64,000 bases of DNA, from contig JAEYOR010000058.1 in assembly GCA_023411615.1 (NCBI GenBank), positions 1 through 64,000 on the forward strand, read 5' to 3'. The position numbers and the translations under genes were made by a program. The notes beneath the pieces were generated by a model, which was given only the letters and a program-made list of their open reading frames with translations, searched no databases and was not told the origin of the DNA. This document shows positions 8,656 to 17,614 of this stretch, one piece after another. The DNA is from Actinomycetes bacterium. GTDB taxonomy: Bacteria; Actinomycetota; Actinomycetes; Actinomycetales; Demequinaceae. The stretch's first letter is position 1. Each line of letters opens with the position of its first letter.

Positions 8656-9861
8656 ATGACGACGTCTTTGTCCGTCACGGGAGTGAACTTCGCTGTCCGG
8701 GATGCCTCACGGCCGCTCATTGTTCTTGGGCCCTCGCTCGGGACGTCGGTGACCGCGCTGTGGGAGGACGTGGTGCCGCTCCTGACCCCCGTTGCCGATG
8801 TGCTCGGTTGGGACTTGCCCGGCCACGGCACATCACCCGCACTCGACGGGCCACTGAAGGGCCTCACCATCGAGCAACTTGCTGCGGATGTCGCCCAACT
8901 TGCTGCGCGAGCACAAGAGACGCGCGGAGCACCGGGTCAGCCGTACTGGTGTGCAGGGGTGTCGGTTGGCGGGGCCGTGAGCCTGCAGGTTCTCCTCGAC
9001 GCGCCCGACGCTGCAGCCGGGGCCGTGCTCTTGTGCACCGGGGCAAAGATCAGCACGCCCGAGGCATGGCATGAGCGCGCGGACCTCGTCGAGAAGGCGG
9101 GCACCCCCACGCAGGTCTCGGGCTCAGCGTCGCGGTGGTTCGCCACTGGGTTCCTGGACAAGCAGCCTGCCGTGGGCACGCGGCTGCTTGCGTCACTCCA
9201 GACCGCCGACCGCTTTGGTTACGCCGCCGTATGCCGCGCCCTCGCCACCTTTGACGTGCGCGGCCTCTTGGGTGACGTGATGGCCCCCGTGCTTGCGATC
9301 GCTGGCGCTGAGGACACTGCAACGCGCCTCGACCTGCTCGCCGCCCTTGCCGCTGGTGTGCCGAATGGTCGCCTTCACGTGCTGCCCGGAGTCGCACATC
9401 TTGCGCCCGCCGAGGCGCCCGTGGACGTCGCCGAGCTCATCGTCGAACACGTACAGGGCAGCTCCCCCGGCGCGGGACCGCGCCAACAGCGCCTCGCGGG
9501 CGCGATTGCCACGCGTCGTGCCGTGCTCGGCGATGAGCACGTGAGCCGCGCGCAGTCGCGCACCTCGGAGTTCTCGGCTGACTTCCAGGACCTCATCACC
9601 CGCTACGCCTGGGGTGAGATTTGGGGCAGGCCGGGGCTTGATCGCCGCTCCCGCTCGATCGCGGTGCTGACGGCGCTCGTTGCTGGTGGCCACTGGGAAG
9701 AGTTCCCGATGCACGTGCGCGCGGCAGTGCGCAACGGCCTCACGCACACGGAGATTCGCGAGGTGCTTCTTCAGAGCGCGATCTACTGCTCAGTACCAAG
9801 CGCGAACCGCGCCTTTGCGATTGCCGACGAGGTGCTGAGGGAATTCGACGAACTCACCTGA
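8656..9861 (+). CDS. pcaL: 3-oxoadipate enol-lactonase / 4-carboxymuconolactone decarboxylase fusion
   Basis: Encodes 401 residues in two domains. Residues 1 to about 255 form an alpha/beta hydrolase with nucleophile motif GVSVGG, an acid near GAEDTAT and His in VLPGVAHLAP, matching PcaD. Residues from about 275 to the end are a carboxymuconolactone decarboxylase domain (RYAWGEIWGRPGLDRRSRS, LLQSAIYCSVPSANRAF), matching PcaC. The fusion is common in actinobacteria and performs two successive steps from 4-carboxymuconolactone to 3-oxoadipate. It is the last gene of the operon, and a hairpin follows directly. Confidence 0.94.
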   Translation: MTTSLSVTGVNFAVRDASRPLIVLGPSLGTSVTALWEDVVPLLTPVADVLGWDLPGHGTSPALDGPLKGLTIEQLAADVAQLAARAQETRGAPGQPYWCAGVSVGGAVSLQVLLDAPDAAAGAVLLCTGAKISTPEAWHERADLVEKAGTPTQVSGSASRWFATGFLDKQPAVGTRLLASLQTADRFGYAAVCRALATFDVRGLLGDVMAPVLAIAGAEDTATRLDLLAALAAGVPNGRLHVLPGVAHLAPAEAPVDVAELIVEHVQGSSPGAGPRQQRLAGAIATRRAVLGDEHVSRAQSRTSEFSADFQDLITRYAWGEIWGRPGLDRRSRSIAVLTALVAGGHWEEFPMHVRAAVRNGLTHTEIREVLLQSAIYCSVPSANRAFAIADEVLREFDELT

Positions 9862-9868
9862 CCGGGGC

Positions 9869-9896
9869 CGCCTGCCACGCGACGCGCCGGCAGGCG
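9869..9896. terminator. Possible bidirectional hairpin between pcaL and gltX
   Basis: An 8-bp perfect stem CGCCTGCC / GGCAGGCG (9869-9876 with 9889-9896) has a 12-base loop and sits between the convergent ends of pcaL and gltX. There is no clear U tract, so its terminator role is inferred from position. Confidence 0.45.
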
Positions 9897-9903
9897 CGCG
9901 AGC

Positions 9904-11385
9904 CTAGAGCGTGGCCCGCAGGCGGCGCAGACGGTTCACCGCGTGGCTCTGGCCGAGGATCTCCATCGACTCGAACAACGGAGGCGAGACGAGACGCCCG
10001 GTGATTCCCACCCGTAGCGGCCCAAATGCAAACCGCGGCTTGACCCCCATCTCCTCGACGAGCACAGCCGTGAGGGCTTCTTGCTGAGCTGCGGCGCTGA
10101 AATCGTCGAGGCCCTCGAGAACGGTGATGGCAGCGTCGAGAATCTCGGCGGCGTTCTCGGGCAGTTTTGCCCGCGCCTCATCTTCGATCACCACTGCCTC
10201 GTCAATCTGGAAGAGGAAGCCCAGCATGCCCGGCGCCTCGCCGAGCAGTTGCATGCGCGTCTGCACGAGCGGCGCCGCAAGAGCGAGCGTCGCTTCCTCG
10301 TTGGGAAGCAGAGACTGAACGTCGGCCGAAGAGACGAATCCGGCGTCGTGCAAGTACGGAACGAGGCGTGCGGCGAACTCACTGAGCGGCAACATCCGCA
10401 TGTGCTCCGCGTTGATCGCCTCCGCCTTCTTCAGATCGAAGCGGGCCGGGTTGGGGTTGACGTTGGCGATGTCAAAGGCGGCGATGAGCTCGTTGACAGT
10501 GAAGACGTCGCGGTCCGGCGCGATGCTCCAACCCAAGAGCGCAAGGTAATTGAGCAGCCCCTCGGGGAGGAAGCCACGCTCGCGGTGGTGGAACAAGTTG
10601 GACTCGGGGTCACGCTTCGAGAGCTTCTTGGTGCCCTCTCCCAGGACCATCGGCATGTGGGCGTACACCGGCATTTGATCCGCGATGCCCAACTCGACCA
10701 TGGCTCGCCACAGGACGATCTGACGTGGAGTGGAACTGAGCAGGTCCTCGCCGCGCAGCACGTGGGTGATCTTCTGGAGCGCATCGTCAACAGGGTTGAC
10801 GAGCGTGTACAGCGGCACGCCGTTCGCCCGGACAATCACGTAGTCCGGCACGGTGCCCGCCGGGAAGCGCACCTCACCACGGATCAGGTCCTGCACCACG
10901 ATGTCCTCGTCGGGCATGCGCATCCTGATGACGGGTTCGCGCCCTTCGGTGCGGTAGGCAGCCTTCTGCTCCTCGCTGAGGTCCCGGTCAAAGCCGTCGT
11001 AGCCAAGCTTTGGGTCGCGGCCAGCGGCACGGTGGCGCGCCTCGACCTCTTCGGGCGTCGAGAAGGACTCGTAGGCGTAACCGCCCTCAATGAGCTGTCG
11101 CACCACGTCAGCGTGGAGGTCATGGCGCTGTGACTGGCGATACGGCGCGTACGGGCCACCGATGTCCGGGCCCTCGTCGTAGTCGATCCCAAGCCAGTGA
11201 AGAGCGTCGAGGAGCATCTCGTACGACTCCTCGGAGTCACGTTCGGCGTCGGTGTCCTCAATGCGGAATACCAACTCGCCACCCGTGTGGCGCGCGTACG
11301 CCCAGTTGAAAAGCGCGGTGCGCACCATACCCACGTGTGGAAGGCCGGTGGGCGAGGGACAAAAACGAACGCGAACTTTGCTCAT
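9904..11385 (-). CDS. gltX: Glutamyl-tRNA synthetase
   Basis: Encodes 493 residues from the ATG at 11385; a GTG just upstream is also in frame, but AAGGAAAGAG suits the ATG. It charges tRNA-Glu, and often tRNA-Gln in bacteria that use the transamidation route. The class I signature is [11 protein letters not shown], the KMSKS loop is KKLSKRDP, and [24 protein letters not shown] is typical of GluRS. It has the full-length anticodon-binding C-terminus. The start lies 18 bases after the end of the upstream FAH-family gene, so the two are probably cotranscribed. Confidence 0.97.
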   Translation of the reverse strand: MSKVRVRFCPSPTGLPHVGMVRTALFNWAYARHTGGELVFRIEDTDAERDSEESYEMLLDALHWLGIDYDEGPDIGGPYAPYRQSQRHDLHADVVRQLIEGGYAYESFSTPEEVEARHRAAGRDPKLGYDGFDRDLSEEQKAAYRTEGREPVIRMRMPDEDIVVQDLIRGEVRFPAGTVPDYVIVRANGVPLYTLVNPVDDALQKITHVLRGEDLLSSTPRQIVLWRAMVELGIADQMPVYAHMPMVLGEGTKKLSKRDPESNLFHHRERGFLPEGLLNYLALLGWSIAPDRDVFTVNELIAAFDIANVNPNPARFDLKKAEAINAEHMRMLPLSEFAARLVPYLHDAGFVSSADVQSLLPNEEATLALAAPLVQTRMQLLGEAPGMLGFLFQIDEAVVIEDEARAKLPENAAEILDAAITVLEGLDDFSAAAQQEALTAVLVEEMGVKPRFAFGPLRVGITGRLVSPPLFESMEILGQSHAVNRLRRLRATL

Positions 11386-11403
11386 CACTCTTTCCTTGAC
11401 GCC

Positions 11404-12189
11404 TCAGCGGCGCACCACAGGGTTTCGGAGGACGCCGAGGTCCTCAATCTCAATCTCCACCACGTCCCCGTGGTTGATGGTGGTGACACCAGCAGGGGTG
11501 CCCATCAGCACTACGTCTCCGGGCAGCAATGTCGTCACTTCGGACACCATCGACAGCGCCGTCGCCACATCGAGAATCATGTCGCTGGTGTGGCCGCTCT
11601 GCGCTTGTGTCCCATTGATTCGCGATGTGATCGTCACATCGTCGTGCGCGAGCTCCGTCTCGATCCACGGGCCAAGTGGCAATGAGGAATCGAATGCCTT
11701 GGCGCGGAACCATTGATCTTCTTTACGTTGAATATCGCGTGCCGTCACATCATTGGCGCAGGTAAAGCCGTAAATGTAGTCCTCGGCATGCTCCGGGCTC
11801 ACGTCCTTGCAGAGGCGCCCGACGATGACGGCGAGTTCCGCCTCGAGTTGGACGTCCTCGGAGTACGCGGGGGCGACGATCGGGTCATCCGGGCCAATGA
11901 CCGTGGTGTTGGGCTTGAGGAAGAACAGCGGCAAGCTCGAGGCAGTGGGACGCGGCGCGAGTTCCCGAGCGTGCGCCTCAAAGTTCTTGCCAAGACAGAC
12001 GATCTTTGACCGCGGAATGATGGGCGCGAGGAGGCGCACGTCATCATTGAGAGGGATTTTCTCTCCGGTTGGCTGACCCGCGATGTACATCGGGTCACCT
12101 GAAAGGACAACAAGTTCTTCTTCGCCGGGAGCGCCGTCAACCAGCGCGTAGCGAGGGTCCTCCCCCGTGGTGAAGCGAGCAATACGCAT
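11404..12189 (-). CDS. Fumarylacetoacetate hydrolase family protein
   Basis: Encodes 261 residues. The FAH fold is clear: KIVCLGKNFEAHARELA, FLKPNTTVIGPDDPIVAP, then LEAELAVIVGRLCKDVSPEHAEDYIYGFTCANDVTARDIQ with the acidic metal ligands (two Glu and an Asp). Members include acylpyruvases, oxaloacetate decarboxylases and 2-hydroxyhepta-2,4-diene-1,7-dioate isomerases, and sequence alone does not decide among them. It precedes gltX by 18 bases, an arrangement often seen in actinobacteria, and this argues for a housekeeping role over a role in the aromatic pathway next door. Confidence 0.88.
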   Translation of the reverse strand: MRIARFTTGEDPRYALVDGAPGEEELVVLSGDPMYIAGQPTGEKIPLNDDVRLLAPIIPRSKIVCLGKNFEAHARELAPRPTASSLPLFFLKPNTTVIGPDDPIVAPAYSEDVQLEAELAVIVGRLCKDVSPEHAEDYIYGFTCANDVTARDIQRKEDQWFRAKAFDSSLPLGPWIETELAHDDVTITSRINGTQAQSGHTSDMILDVATALSMVSEVTTLLPGDVVLMGTPAGVTTINHGDVVEIEIEDLGVLRNPVVRR

Positions 12190-12243
12190 GGTGCCTAGCG
12201 TAGCCGCCGGGCATTCACGCGCTAACGCGCATACGATGGTCCA

Positions 12244-12738
12244 ATGCCAACCCCTTTACACCGCCAGCTCAGGGCTGACGCCGACGCAGGCCTGGCGCGC
12301 GTACTCGCCATCACCGATGAGCACCCTGGGGTGTCACTGGGAGACGCATACCTCGACCGCACCACCACAGATGTGCTCGCGCACCTTCACGGTTGGCACG
12401 GTCTGTTTGCCGGATGGCTTGAGGCCCATAAGGCAGGAGGCCCTGTTGCGTACCCTGCCGAGGGTTATTCGTGGGATGACGTCGAAGCGCTCAATGACGT
12501 CATTTTTCGCACCCATCAAGGGCGGCCCCACTTGACGATGCGGACCGCGCTTGAGGAGTCCCATCAGCGCCTTCTCGCCCTCCTTGTGGAGATCTCGGGC
12601 GATGACCTCGCATCTCCACGTGCTTTTGCATGGACCGGCGGGGTTCCGCTGGCGGACGTTGCGCACGAGTGCCTCGGGGCCCACTACGACTGGGCGTATG
12701 ACATCTTGACTACCGCGCACCTGCCCGCAGCGGCATAG
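12244..12738 (+). CDS. ClbS/DfsB-family four-helix bundle protein
   Basis: Encodes 164 residues. The pattern of an N-terminal helix, a TDVLAHLHGWHGLFAGWLEA segment and a C-terminal AHECLGAHYDWAYDIL matches the DinB-like ClbS/DfsB (DUF1706) family, including the HYDWA ending. ClbS itself is a cyclopropane hydrolase protecting against colibactin, but most family members are uncharacterised, so no substrate is proposed. It starts on the strand opposite the FAH gene, and the next gene begins 7 bases downstream. Confidence 0.7.
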   Translation: MPTPLHRQLRADADAGLARVLAITDEHPGVSLGDAYLDRTTTDVLAHLHGWHGLFAGWLEAHKAGGPVAYPAEGYSWDDVEALNDVIFRTHQGRPHLTMRTALEESHQRLLALLVEISGDDLASPRAFAWTGGVPLADVAHECLGAHYDWAYDILTTAHLPAAA

Positions 12739-12745
12739 TTTCACC

Positions 12746-13783
12746 ATGCCGAGTCGCCTCCGCGCGGCCCTCGCCGGAAGGATCCCTGGGCTCGACCTTG
12801 CCCGGGCTGTCGCCATCATCGGCATGGTCGGCGCCCACGTGGGCGACCGCGGCACGCGCGGACCAGATTCGGACGGCTGGCCTTGGCTGTGGGTGACCGA
12901 GGGGCGCTCCGCAGCACTCTTCGCCGTCCTCGCGGGTGTCACCATCTCACTCATGGTTCGCCGGTCCGAATCGCCCCCTGGTCACACCGTGGTGCGGATC
13001 GCGGTGCGCGGGAGCATCCTCATTGCGCTCGGATACGCGCTTGATCTTCTTGGCACACCCATCGACATCGTCCTCACCAACCTCGGCCTCATGTTCTTCA
13101 TGGTGCTGCCTTTCTTGCGGTGGCCCCGGACTGCCCTGGTGCTGCTTGCCGCACTCGCAATCGGCGCAGGCACCACTGTTGCGCGTGCTGCCGAGGGCGG
13201 ACTTGACGGGTGGCCGGTGATCGAGAAGCTGGTGAGCACCCACTACCCGGCGGTCGCCTGGGTGGGCTATGTGCTCATCGGGATGGCCGTAGGCAGAGCG
13301 CCGTTGGCGCGTGGAGCCACCGCGGGCTGGCTCCTCATCATCGGCACCTTCGTCACCGTCGTCGGCTATGGCGAGGGCCTGCTTCTTGGCTCGCCCACGC
13401 CGTGGTCGCTCATGGCTGGCGACACGTGGGCGTCCGTCACCCCACACTCCAACACCATCTGGGAAATGACGGGAAACATCGGCCTCGCTCTCGTCATCAT
13501 CGGCGTGTGTCTCGCCCTTGCGGCGCCATCACGATTAGCGGCTCCGTTCCTTGCCTTTGGCTCCATGTCGCTCACGATGTACACGGCCCACGTGCTTGTC
13601 ATCTGGTGGGTAGGAGACGCGATGGTGTACCGCCCGTCAAATGTGGCCTTCGTTGTGCTGACACTCGGTCTAGTGGCAGTTTCCGCGGTATGGCGCACCT
13701 GGCTCGGGCCCGGCCCCCTTGAACGTGCATTGACCCGCGGATCTTCTTGGTGCGCCAACGCGCTCATCAAGCCCGCCGCATGA
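12746..13783 (+). CDS. Polytopic membrane protein, DUF1624/DUF418-like acyltransferase family
   Basis: Encodes 345 residues with about nine hydrophobic segments. The N-terminus RIPGLDLARAVAIIGMVGAHVGD and WLWVTEGRSAALFAVLAGVTISLMV match the heparan-alpha-glucosaminide N-acetyltransferase-like / DUF418 group, which moves acyl groups to extracytoplasmic acceptors. The arginine and histidine of the first two blocks (GLDLAR, MVGAH) are the conserved ones. The acceptor is unknown. It is closely spaced with its upstream neighbour and 13 bases before the FNT channel gene. Confidence 0.7.
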   Translation: MPSRLRAALAGRIPGLDLARAVAIIGMVGAHVGDRGTRGPDSDGWPWLWVTEGRSAALFAVLAGVTISLMVRRSESPPGHTVVRIAVRGSILIALGYALDLLGTPIDIVLTNLGLMFFMVLPFLRWPRTALVLLAALAIGAGTTVARAAEGGLDGWPVIEKLVSTHYPAVAWVGYVLIGMAVGRAPLARGATAGWLLIIGTFVTVVGYGEGLLLGSPTPWSLMAGDTWASVTPHSNTIWEMTGNIGLALVIIGVCLALAAPSRLAAPFLAFGSMSLTMYTAHVLVIWWVGDAMVYRPSNVAFVVLTLGLVAVSAVWRTWLGPGPLERALTRGSSWCANALIKPAA

Positions 13784-13796
13784 CATTCTTTCCACC

Positions 13797-14651
13797 ATGA
13801 CGGACACCTCTGGGCTGTTCCCAGGCAAGCACTTCATCTCGACGGTGCTCGACGCCTTGGAGACCAAGACCGCGATGAGTGGAGGGCTCGCACGCGTCTA
13901 CCTCATGCGTGCCGCGATGGCGGGGGGGCTCATCGGCATCATGTACCTCACCAACTACGCGATCATCGCGGCCTTTGCGGACGTGGGCGGCGACACCTTC
14001 GTGTCGATTGGTCGCATGGTGGGAGCGCTGGTCTTTGGTTTCGCACTCGTCTTCATTTACTACTCAAAGTCCGAGCTCCTCACCTCCAACATGATGATCG
14101 TGTCGATTGGCGCGTACTACCGCCGCACCACGTGCGTGAAGGCAGCCCGTGTTCTCTTGCTGTGCTACATCGGCAACGTCCTCGGCGGGTTTGTCGTCGC
14201 ACTCATGGTGGTGGGGTCAACTCTCGGTGACGGTGGCATAGGCGAGCAGATGCAAGCAGGCGTCGACCACAAACTCGCGTATCTCAGCGAGGGCTTTGGC
14301 GGGTGGAGTGACCTGTTCTTGCGCGCGGTGCTGTGCAACTTCATGATCAACCTCGCGATGCTGCTCGTCTACAACGGCCTCATCAAGGACGACTTCACAA
14401 AGTCGCTCGCCATGATCATGTCCGTTTTCATCTTTGCCTTTGTGGGCTTTGAGCATTCGGTTGCCAACACAGTCTTGTTCACGATGGTGGGGATGCAGAA
14501 CGGCATTGATGCGGGCTTGGCACTCGGCAACATCGCGATTGTGCTCGTCGGCAATTTTGTGGGCGGCGGGCTCCTCATCGGTCTGTACTACGCCTACGCC
14601 AACGACGACCGCCGCTACCTTCGCAAGCAGACCGCGAAGATCAACGACTGA
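13797..14651 (+). CDS. Formate/nitrite transporter (FNT) family channel
   Basis: Encodes 284 residues with six membrane segments. The family signature GFEHSVANTVLFTMVGM lies in the second half and carries the central pore histidine region. SELLTSNMMIVSIGAYYRR and YIGNVLGGFVVALMV are the matching motif from the first half. FNT proteins pass formate, nitrite, hydrosulfide or similar monovalent anions across the inner membrane; sequence context does not identify which. No formate or nitrite metabolism gene is adjacent. Confidence 0.85.
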   Translation: MTDTSGLFPGKHFISTVLDALETKTAMSGGLARVYLMRAAMAGGLIGIMYLTNYAIIAAFADVGGDTFVSIGRMVGALVFGFALVFIYYSKSELLTSNMMIVSIGAYYRRTTCVKAARVLLLCYIGNVLGGFVVALMVVGSTLGDGGIGEQMQAGVDHKLAYLSEGFGGWSDLFLRAVLCNFMINLAMLLVYNGLIKDDFTKSLAMIMSVFIFAFVGFEHSVANTVLFTMVGMQNGIDAGLALGNIAIVLVGNFVGGGLLIGLYYAYANDDRRYLRKQTAKIND

Positions 14652-14707
14652 GTGCGTTGCACACCAGCGCTTCACCCATGACCGCGCGGTGTTGCGACAA
14701 TGACAAG

Positions 14708-15598
14708 GTGAACCTCGCCACTGTCACCGTGCTCGCGCGCGATGAGTGGCGCCCGCTCGAAGCCGCGCACCAGCGTCGGGCGGACGCCGCGACGTCCGGT
14801 CATCGCGAGCGGGCGAGCCGCGGCGACAAGCACGCAATCGAGGATTTCCTCTACCGCTACTACTCCGTGCGGCCCTTGCGACTGCGCCGCTGGCACCCAG
14901 GCGTCGGCGTTGTCATTGAGGACGCGGAGGAGCACGCGACGTGGCGCTTCTATCGCACAACCGCCCGTGGCGTTGGAATTGATGCCGACGCTTGGTGGCG
15001 CGAGCGCGGCGACGTCGCGGACAGCATCGGACGGCTCTTGGCGGCGACTTCCTCGCGGCCGGCGTTCCGTGGCTGTTTTGGACTGCACGAGTGGGCGATG
15101 GTGTACCGCGCGGACGAAGACCGGCGTCACCCGTTGCCGTTGCGTCTCGGTGCGCGCGGGACGGATGCGGTTGTCGAGGCGCATGACCTCGCATGCACGC
15201 ATATTGACGCATACCGCTTCTTCACCCCCGCCGCACGTCCTCGCAATGCGCTGCAACTCACCAGGGCGGATCAACTGACTCACGAGCAGCCCGGTTGTCT
15301 CCACACCACCATGGATCTCTACAAATGGGCCACCAAGTTGACGCCAATCGTGCCAAGTGATGTGGTGATGGATGCGTTCGACCTTGCGATGGAGGTCCGG
15401 TACGTCGATATGCAGGCGTCGCCCTACGACGTGAGCAGCTTCGGGCTGAAGGCGATCATGATCGAGACGGCGGAGGGCAAGCGCGAGTACGCCCAGCGTC
15501 AGGCTGATTTCGCGGCACGCGCCCACGTTATCCGGGAGCGGTTGCTGGACGTGATCGCGATGGCCCGAGCGGCGTCGGAATTACCCGCCCGCACGTGA
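14708..15598 (+). CDS. Actinobacterial conserved protein often annotated as 3-methyladenine DNA glycosylase
   Basis: Encodes 296 residues from a GTG at 14708, chosen because it leaves the short lead VNLATVTVLARDEW before the conserved block. An ATG at 14657 is an alternative. EDFLYRYYSVRPLRLRRWHPGVGVVIED, FGLHEWAMVYR, HPLPLRLG and QPGCLHTTMDLYKWATKL are recognisable from a widespread actinobacterial family. Database names for it as a glycosylase are, as far as I recall, not backed by experiments, and I see no helix-hairpin-helix motif. The function should be treated as unknown. Confidence 0.65.
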   Translation: MNLATVTVLARDEWRPLEAAHQRRADAATSGHRERASRGDKHAIEDFLYRYYSVRPLRLRRWHPGVGVVIEDAEEHATWRFYRTTARGVGIDADAWWRERGDVADSIGRLLAATSSRPAFRGCFGLHEWAMVYRADEDRRHPLPLRLGARGTDAVVEAHDLACTHIDAYRFFTPAARPRNALQLTRADQLTHEQPGCLHTTMDLYKWATKLTPIVPSDVVMDAFDLAMEVRYVDMQASPYDVSSFGLKAIMIETAEGKREYAQRQADFAARAHVIRERLLDVIAMARAASELPART

Positions 15599-15620
15599 GG
15601 CCCGGCTGGGTCAGCGTCGG

Positions 15621-16082
15621 CTAGAGCGATGCTCTTGTGGCATCTACTCCTTTGTTCGCCAACTGATCGGCCCGCTCATTTCCCGGATCGCCTGCGTGGC
15701 CCTTCACCCATACCCACGTGATGTGGTGGCGTTCCACCTCGATGTCGAGTGCTTGCCACAGGTCTTGGTTCTTCACGGGCTTTTTGTCCGCGGTGCGCCA
15801 GCCGTTGCGCTTCCACCCAGCCATCCACGTCTTCACCCCTTGCATCACGTACGTCGAGTCCACGTGGAGAGTGACGTCGCATGGCTCCTTGAGCGCGCGC
15901 AAGCCTTCGATCACTGCGGTGAGTTCCATCTTGTTGTTGGTGGTGTGCGCCTCGCCGCCAAAGAGTTCGCGCTCATGCGCACCCGAGCGCATCCACGCGC
16001 CCCAGCCGCCGATCCCCGGATTGCCCTTACACGCGCCGTCGGTCCACATCTCCACGCGGGGTCTCGTCTGGGTCACAGCCAC
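15621..16082 (-). CDS. rnhA: Ribonuclease HI
   Basis: Encodes 153 residues with a GTG start. It removes RNA from RNA-DNA hybrids. The catalytic acidic residues are recognisable: Asp in [12 protein letters not shown], Glu in [13 protein letters not shown], Asp in [12 protein letters not shown], and Asp in the C-terminal GNERADQLA. The basic handle ([24 protein letters not shown]) typical of the E. coli-type enzyme is present. Confidence 0.95.
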   Translation of the reverse strand: MAVTQTRPRVEMWTDGACKGNPGIGGWGAWMRSGAHERELFGGEAHTTNNKMELTAVIEGLRALKEPCDVTLHVDSTYVMQGVKTWMAGWKRNGWRTADKKPVKNQDLWQALDIEVERHHITWVWVKGHAGDPGNERADQLANKGVDATRASL

Positions 16083-16124
16083 ACCCTAAAGCAGACGCAG
16101 CCCTGCGACTCCTTGATCCCCCGT

Positions 16125-16325
16125 GTCGCGGCAGCACCCCAAACCGGCCCTGCGTACCACCGGCCCCGCAGCCCCACCGTCGCGGCAGCACCCCAAACCG
16201 CACGCTCAGGCCCTGAGCCCCGAACACGGGATCGAGGTGGAAGGAGATTTGGGGTGCTCGCGCGACGGTGCGGACCCGGCACCGGATCAAGGTGGAGGGA
16301 GGTTTCGGGTGCTCGCGCGACGGTG
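16125..16325. repeat. Dispersed repeat family, locus 1: four copies of a GGGGTGCTCGCGCGAC core
   Basis: Copies A (16125-16146) and B (16179-16200) read GTCGCGGCAGCACCCCAAAC. Copies C (16246-16267) and D (16302-16323) read TTTGGGGTGCTCGCGCGAC or close to it on the same strand, so they are inverted relative to A and B. A or B can pair with C or D as a stem of about 19 bp with two mismatches. The same core recurs at 47.1 kb, also as an inverted pair. Confidence 0.8.
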
Positions 16326-16339
16326 CGGACTCGGCACGG
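16230..16339 (+). repeat. 55-bp tandem direct repeat, two units
   Basis: Unit 1 (16230-16284) and unit 2 (16285-16339) align end to end with about six mismatches. Each begins GATCRAGGTGGARGGA and contains one repeat core. The second unit ends 12 bases before the ybaK start codon. Confidence 0.8.
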
Positions 16340-16351
16340 CACAATGGCCCC

Positions 16352-16858
16352 ATGGCCAAGAAGTCCGCCAAGCACGATCACGCCTCGACGCCGGCGGTGG
16401 TCGCCCTCGTGACCGCCAGAATCGACCACACTCTCCACCCTTATGAGCATGACCCGAACACCGACCTGGGGTACGGACTCGAGGCGGCTGCGGCGATCGG
16501 CGCGGAGCCGGACCAGGTGTTCAAGACGCTGTGCGCATACGTGGATGGCGCGCTCACCGTGGGGATTGTGCCAGTGAGCTGCAAACTCGACCTCAAAGCC
16601 CTCGCCGCCGCGTTCGGCGGGAAGAAGGCGGAGATGGCACCTCCGGCGGATGCAGAACGCTCGTCGGGTTACGTAGTGGGCGGCATCTCCCCCATTGGCC
16701 AGCGCAAGAAGCTCCCCACAGCTCTGGACGAGACCGCGGAGCTCTTTGACACCATCTACGTCTCTGGCGGCCGCCGCGGTCTTGACATTGGCCTTTCCCC
16801 CGCCGCACTTGTCGCAATCACGGATGCAGTGGTCGCCCCGATCGCCAAGGAATCGTGA
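16352..16858 (+). CDS. Cys-tRNA(Pro)/Cys-tRNA(Cys) deacylase, YbaK/EbsC type
   Basis: Encodes 168 residues. It is a trans-editing factor that hydrolyses misacylated Cys-tRNA(Pro). The YbaK pattern is clear: STPAVVALVTARIDHTLHPYEHDP, EPDQVFKTLCAYVDG, the invariant lysine region of VPVSCKLDLKALAAAFGGKKAEMA, and SGYVVGGISPIGQRKKLPTALDE. The ATG at 16352 is chosen because it starts just before the conserved domain; upstream frame is repeat sequence. Its TGA overlaps the ATG of the yggS-like gene by one base. Confidence 0.92.
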   Translation: MAKKSAKHDHASTPAVVALVTARIDHTLHPYEHDPNTDLGYGLEAAAAIGAEPDQVFKTLCAYVDGALTVGIVPVSCKLDLKALAAAFGGKKAEMAPPADAERSSGYVVGGISPIGQRKKLPTALDETAELFDTIYVSGGRRGLDIGLSPAALVAITDAVVAPIAKES

Positions 16859-17592
16859 TGTCACGCGAACTCGCCACGTCCCCACCGGGCTGGGACTACG
16901 CCGCTGCGCTCACCGAGGTCAAGGCGCGCATCATCGCGGCTGAGGGTGCAGCGGGGCGCGTGGGGGCGCAGGTGCGGCTGCTCGTTGCAACGAAGTCCTG
17001 GGACGCCGACGCCGCGGCAGCCGCCGTACGAGCGGGAGCGACGCTCGTGGGTGAGTCGCGCTTGCAAGAACTCGACCTCAAGGCCGAGGCTTTGCGCGCC
17101 GCTGGCGCGCGCATTCACGTGATCGGTCAGGTGCAGCGCAACAAGGCGCAGATCGCGGTGCGGCATGCGGACTGTGTGCAGACAGTCGACTCCCTTCCGT
17201 TGGCCGAACGCCTCAGCCGGCTCTGCACCGAGGCCGGCCGCGAGCTCGATGTGATGATTCAGGTGAATGTGTCAGGCGAGGAGACAAAAGCGGGTGTGAG
17301 CCCCGCGGAGGCTCTCACCTTCGCCACACAGGTGCAGAGCCTTGCGGCCCTCACAGTCACCGGCTTCATGACCATTGGCCTCAACTCCCCCAATGAAGAG
17401 GCCGTGCGCGCCGGATACGCCACCTTGCGAAATATTCGCGACCAGGCCCTCATCCTCTCTGAGCGCGGTGAGTTTCCGCTGCGCGACGCGTGGGAATTGT
17501 CGATGGGCATGTCAGGCGATCTCGAGTGGGCGATAGCCGAGGGCGCGACGATGGTGCGCGTTGGCACGTCCGTCATGGGTTCGCGCTCATAG
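16858..17592 (+). CDS. YggS/PROSC-type pyridoxal-phosphate homeostasis protein
   Basis: Encodes 244 residues. It is a single-domain TIM-barrel PLP carrier that buffers free PLP and affects amino- and keto-acid pools. The PLP lysine is in VRLLVATKSWDAD. GESRLQELDLKAEAL, IHVIGQVQRNKAQIA and ELSMGMSGDLEWAIAEGATMVRVGTSVMG are family blocks; the usual VSKT/NFGEN motifs appear here as ATKS and GESR. The ATG start overlaps the ybaK stop; a GTG three bases upstream is also possible. The two genes are probably cotranscribed. Confidence 0.92.
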   Translation: MSRELATSPPGWDYAAALTEVKARIIAAEGAAGRVGAQVRLLVATKSWDADAAAAAVRAGATLVGESRLQELDLKAEALRAAGARIHVIGQVQRNKAQIAVRHADCVQTVDSLPLAERLSRLCTEAGRELDVMIQVNVSGEETKAGVSPAEALTFATQVQSLAALTVTGFMTIGLNSPNEEAVRAGYATLRNIRDQALILSERGEFPLRDAWELSMGMSGDLEWAIAEGATMVRVGTSVMGSRS

Positions 17593-17614
17593 GCCGACGG
17601 GCGCGTGGCCAAAG

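Larger units (their letters stand above)
16083..16351. other. Intergenic region filled by hairpin-forming repeats
   Basis: These 269 bases between rnhA and ybaK contain four copies of a repeat core, two in each orientation, and a 55-bp tandem duplication (both described separately). No gene is supported. The ATG of ybaK starts right after the last repeat unit, so the promoter of ybaK must lie inside the repeats. Confidence 0.7.

Noticed and set aside
13797..14651. Aquaporin-type channel
   Set aside because: The GFEHSVAN block is specific for formate/nitrite channels.
14708..15598. Confident assignment as 3-methyladenine DNA glycosylase
   Set aside because: I see no glycosylase fold motif; the name seems to be transferred annotation, so I left the function open.
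16125..16339. Possible CRISPR array
   Set aside because: The repeats are few, partly inverted, and lack regular spacers; no cas genes are present.
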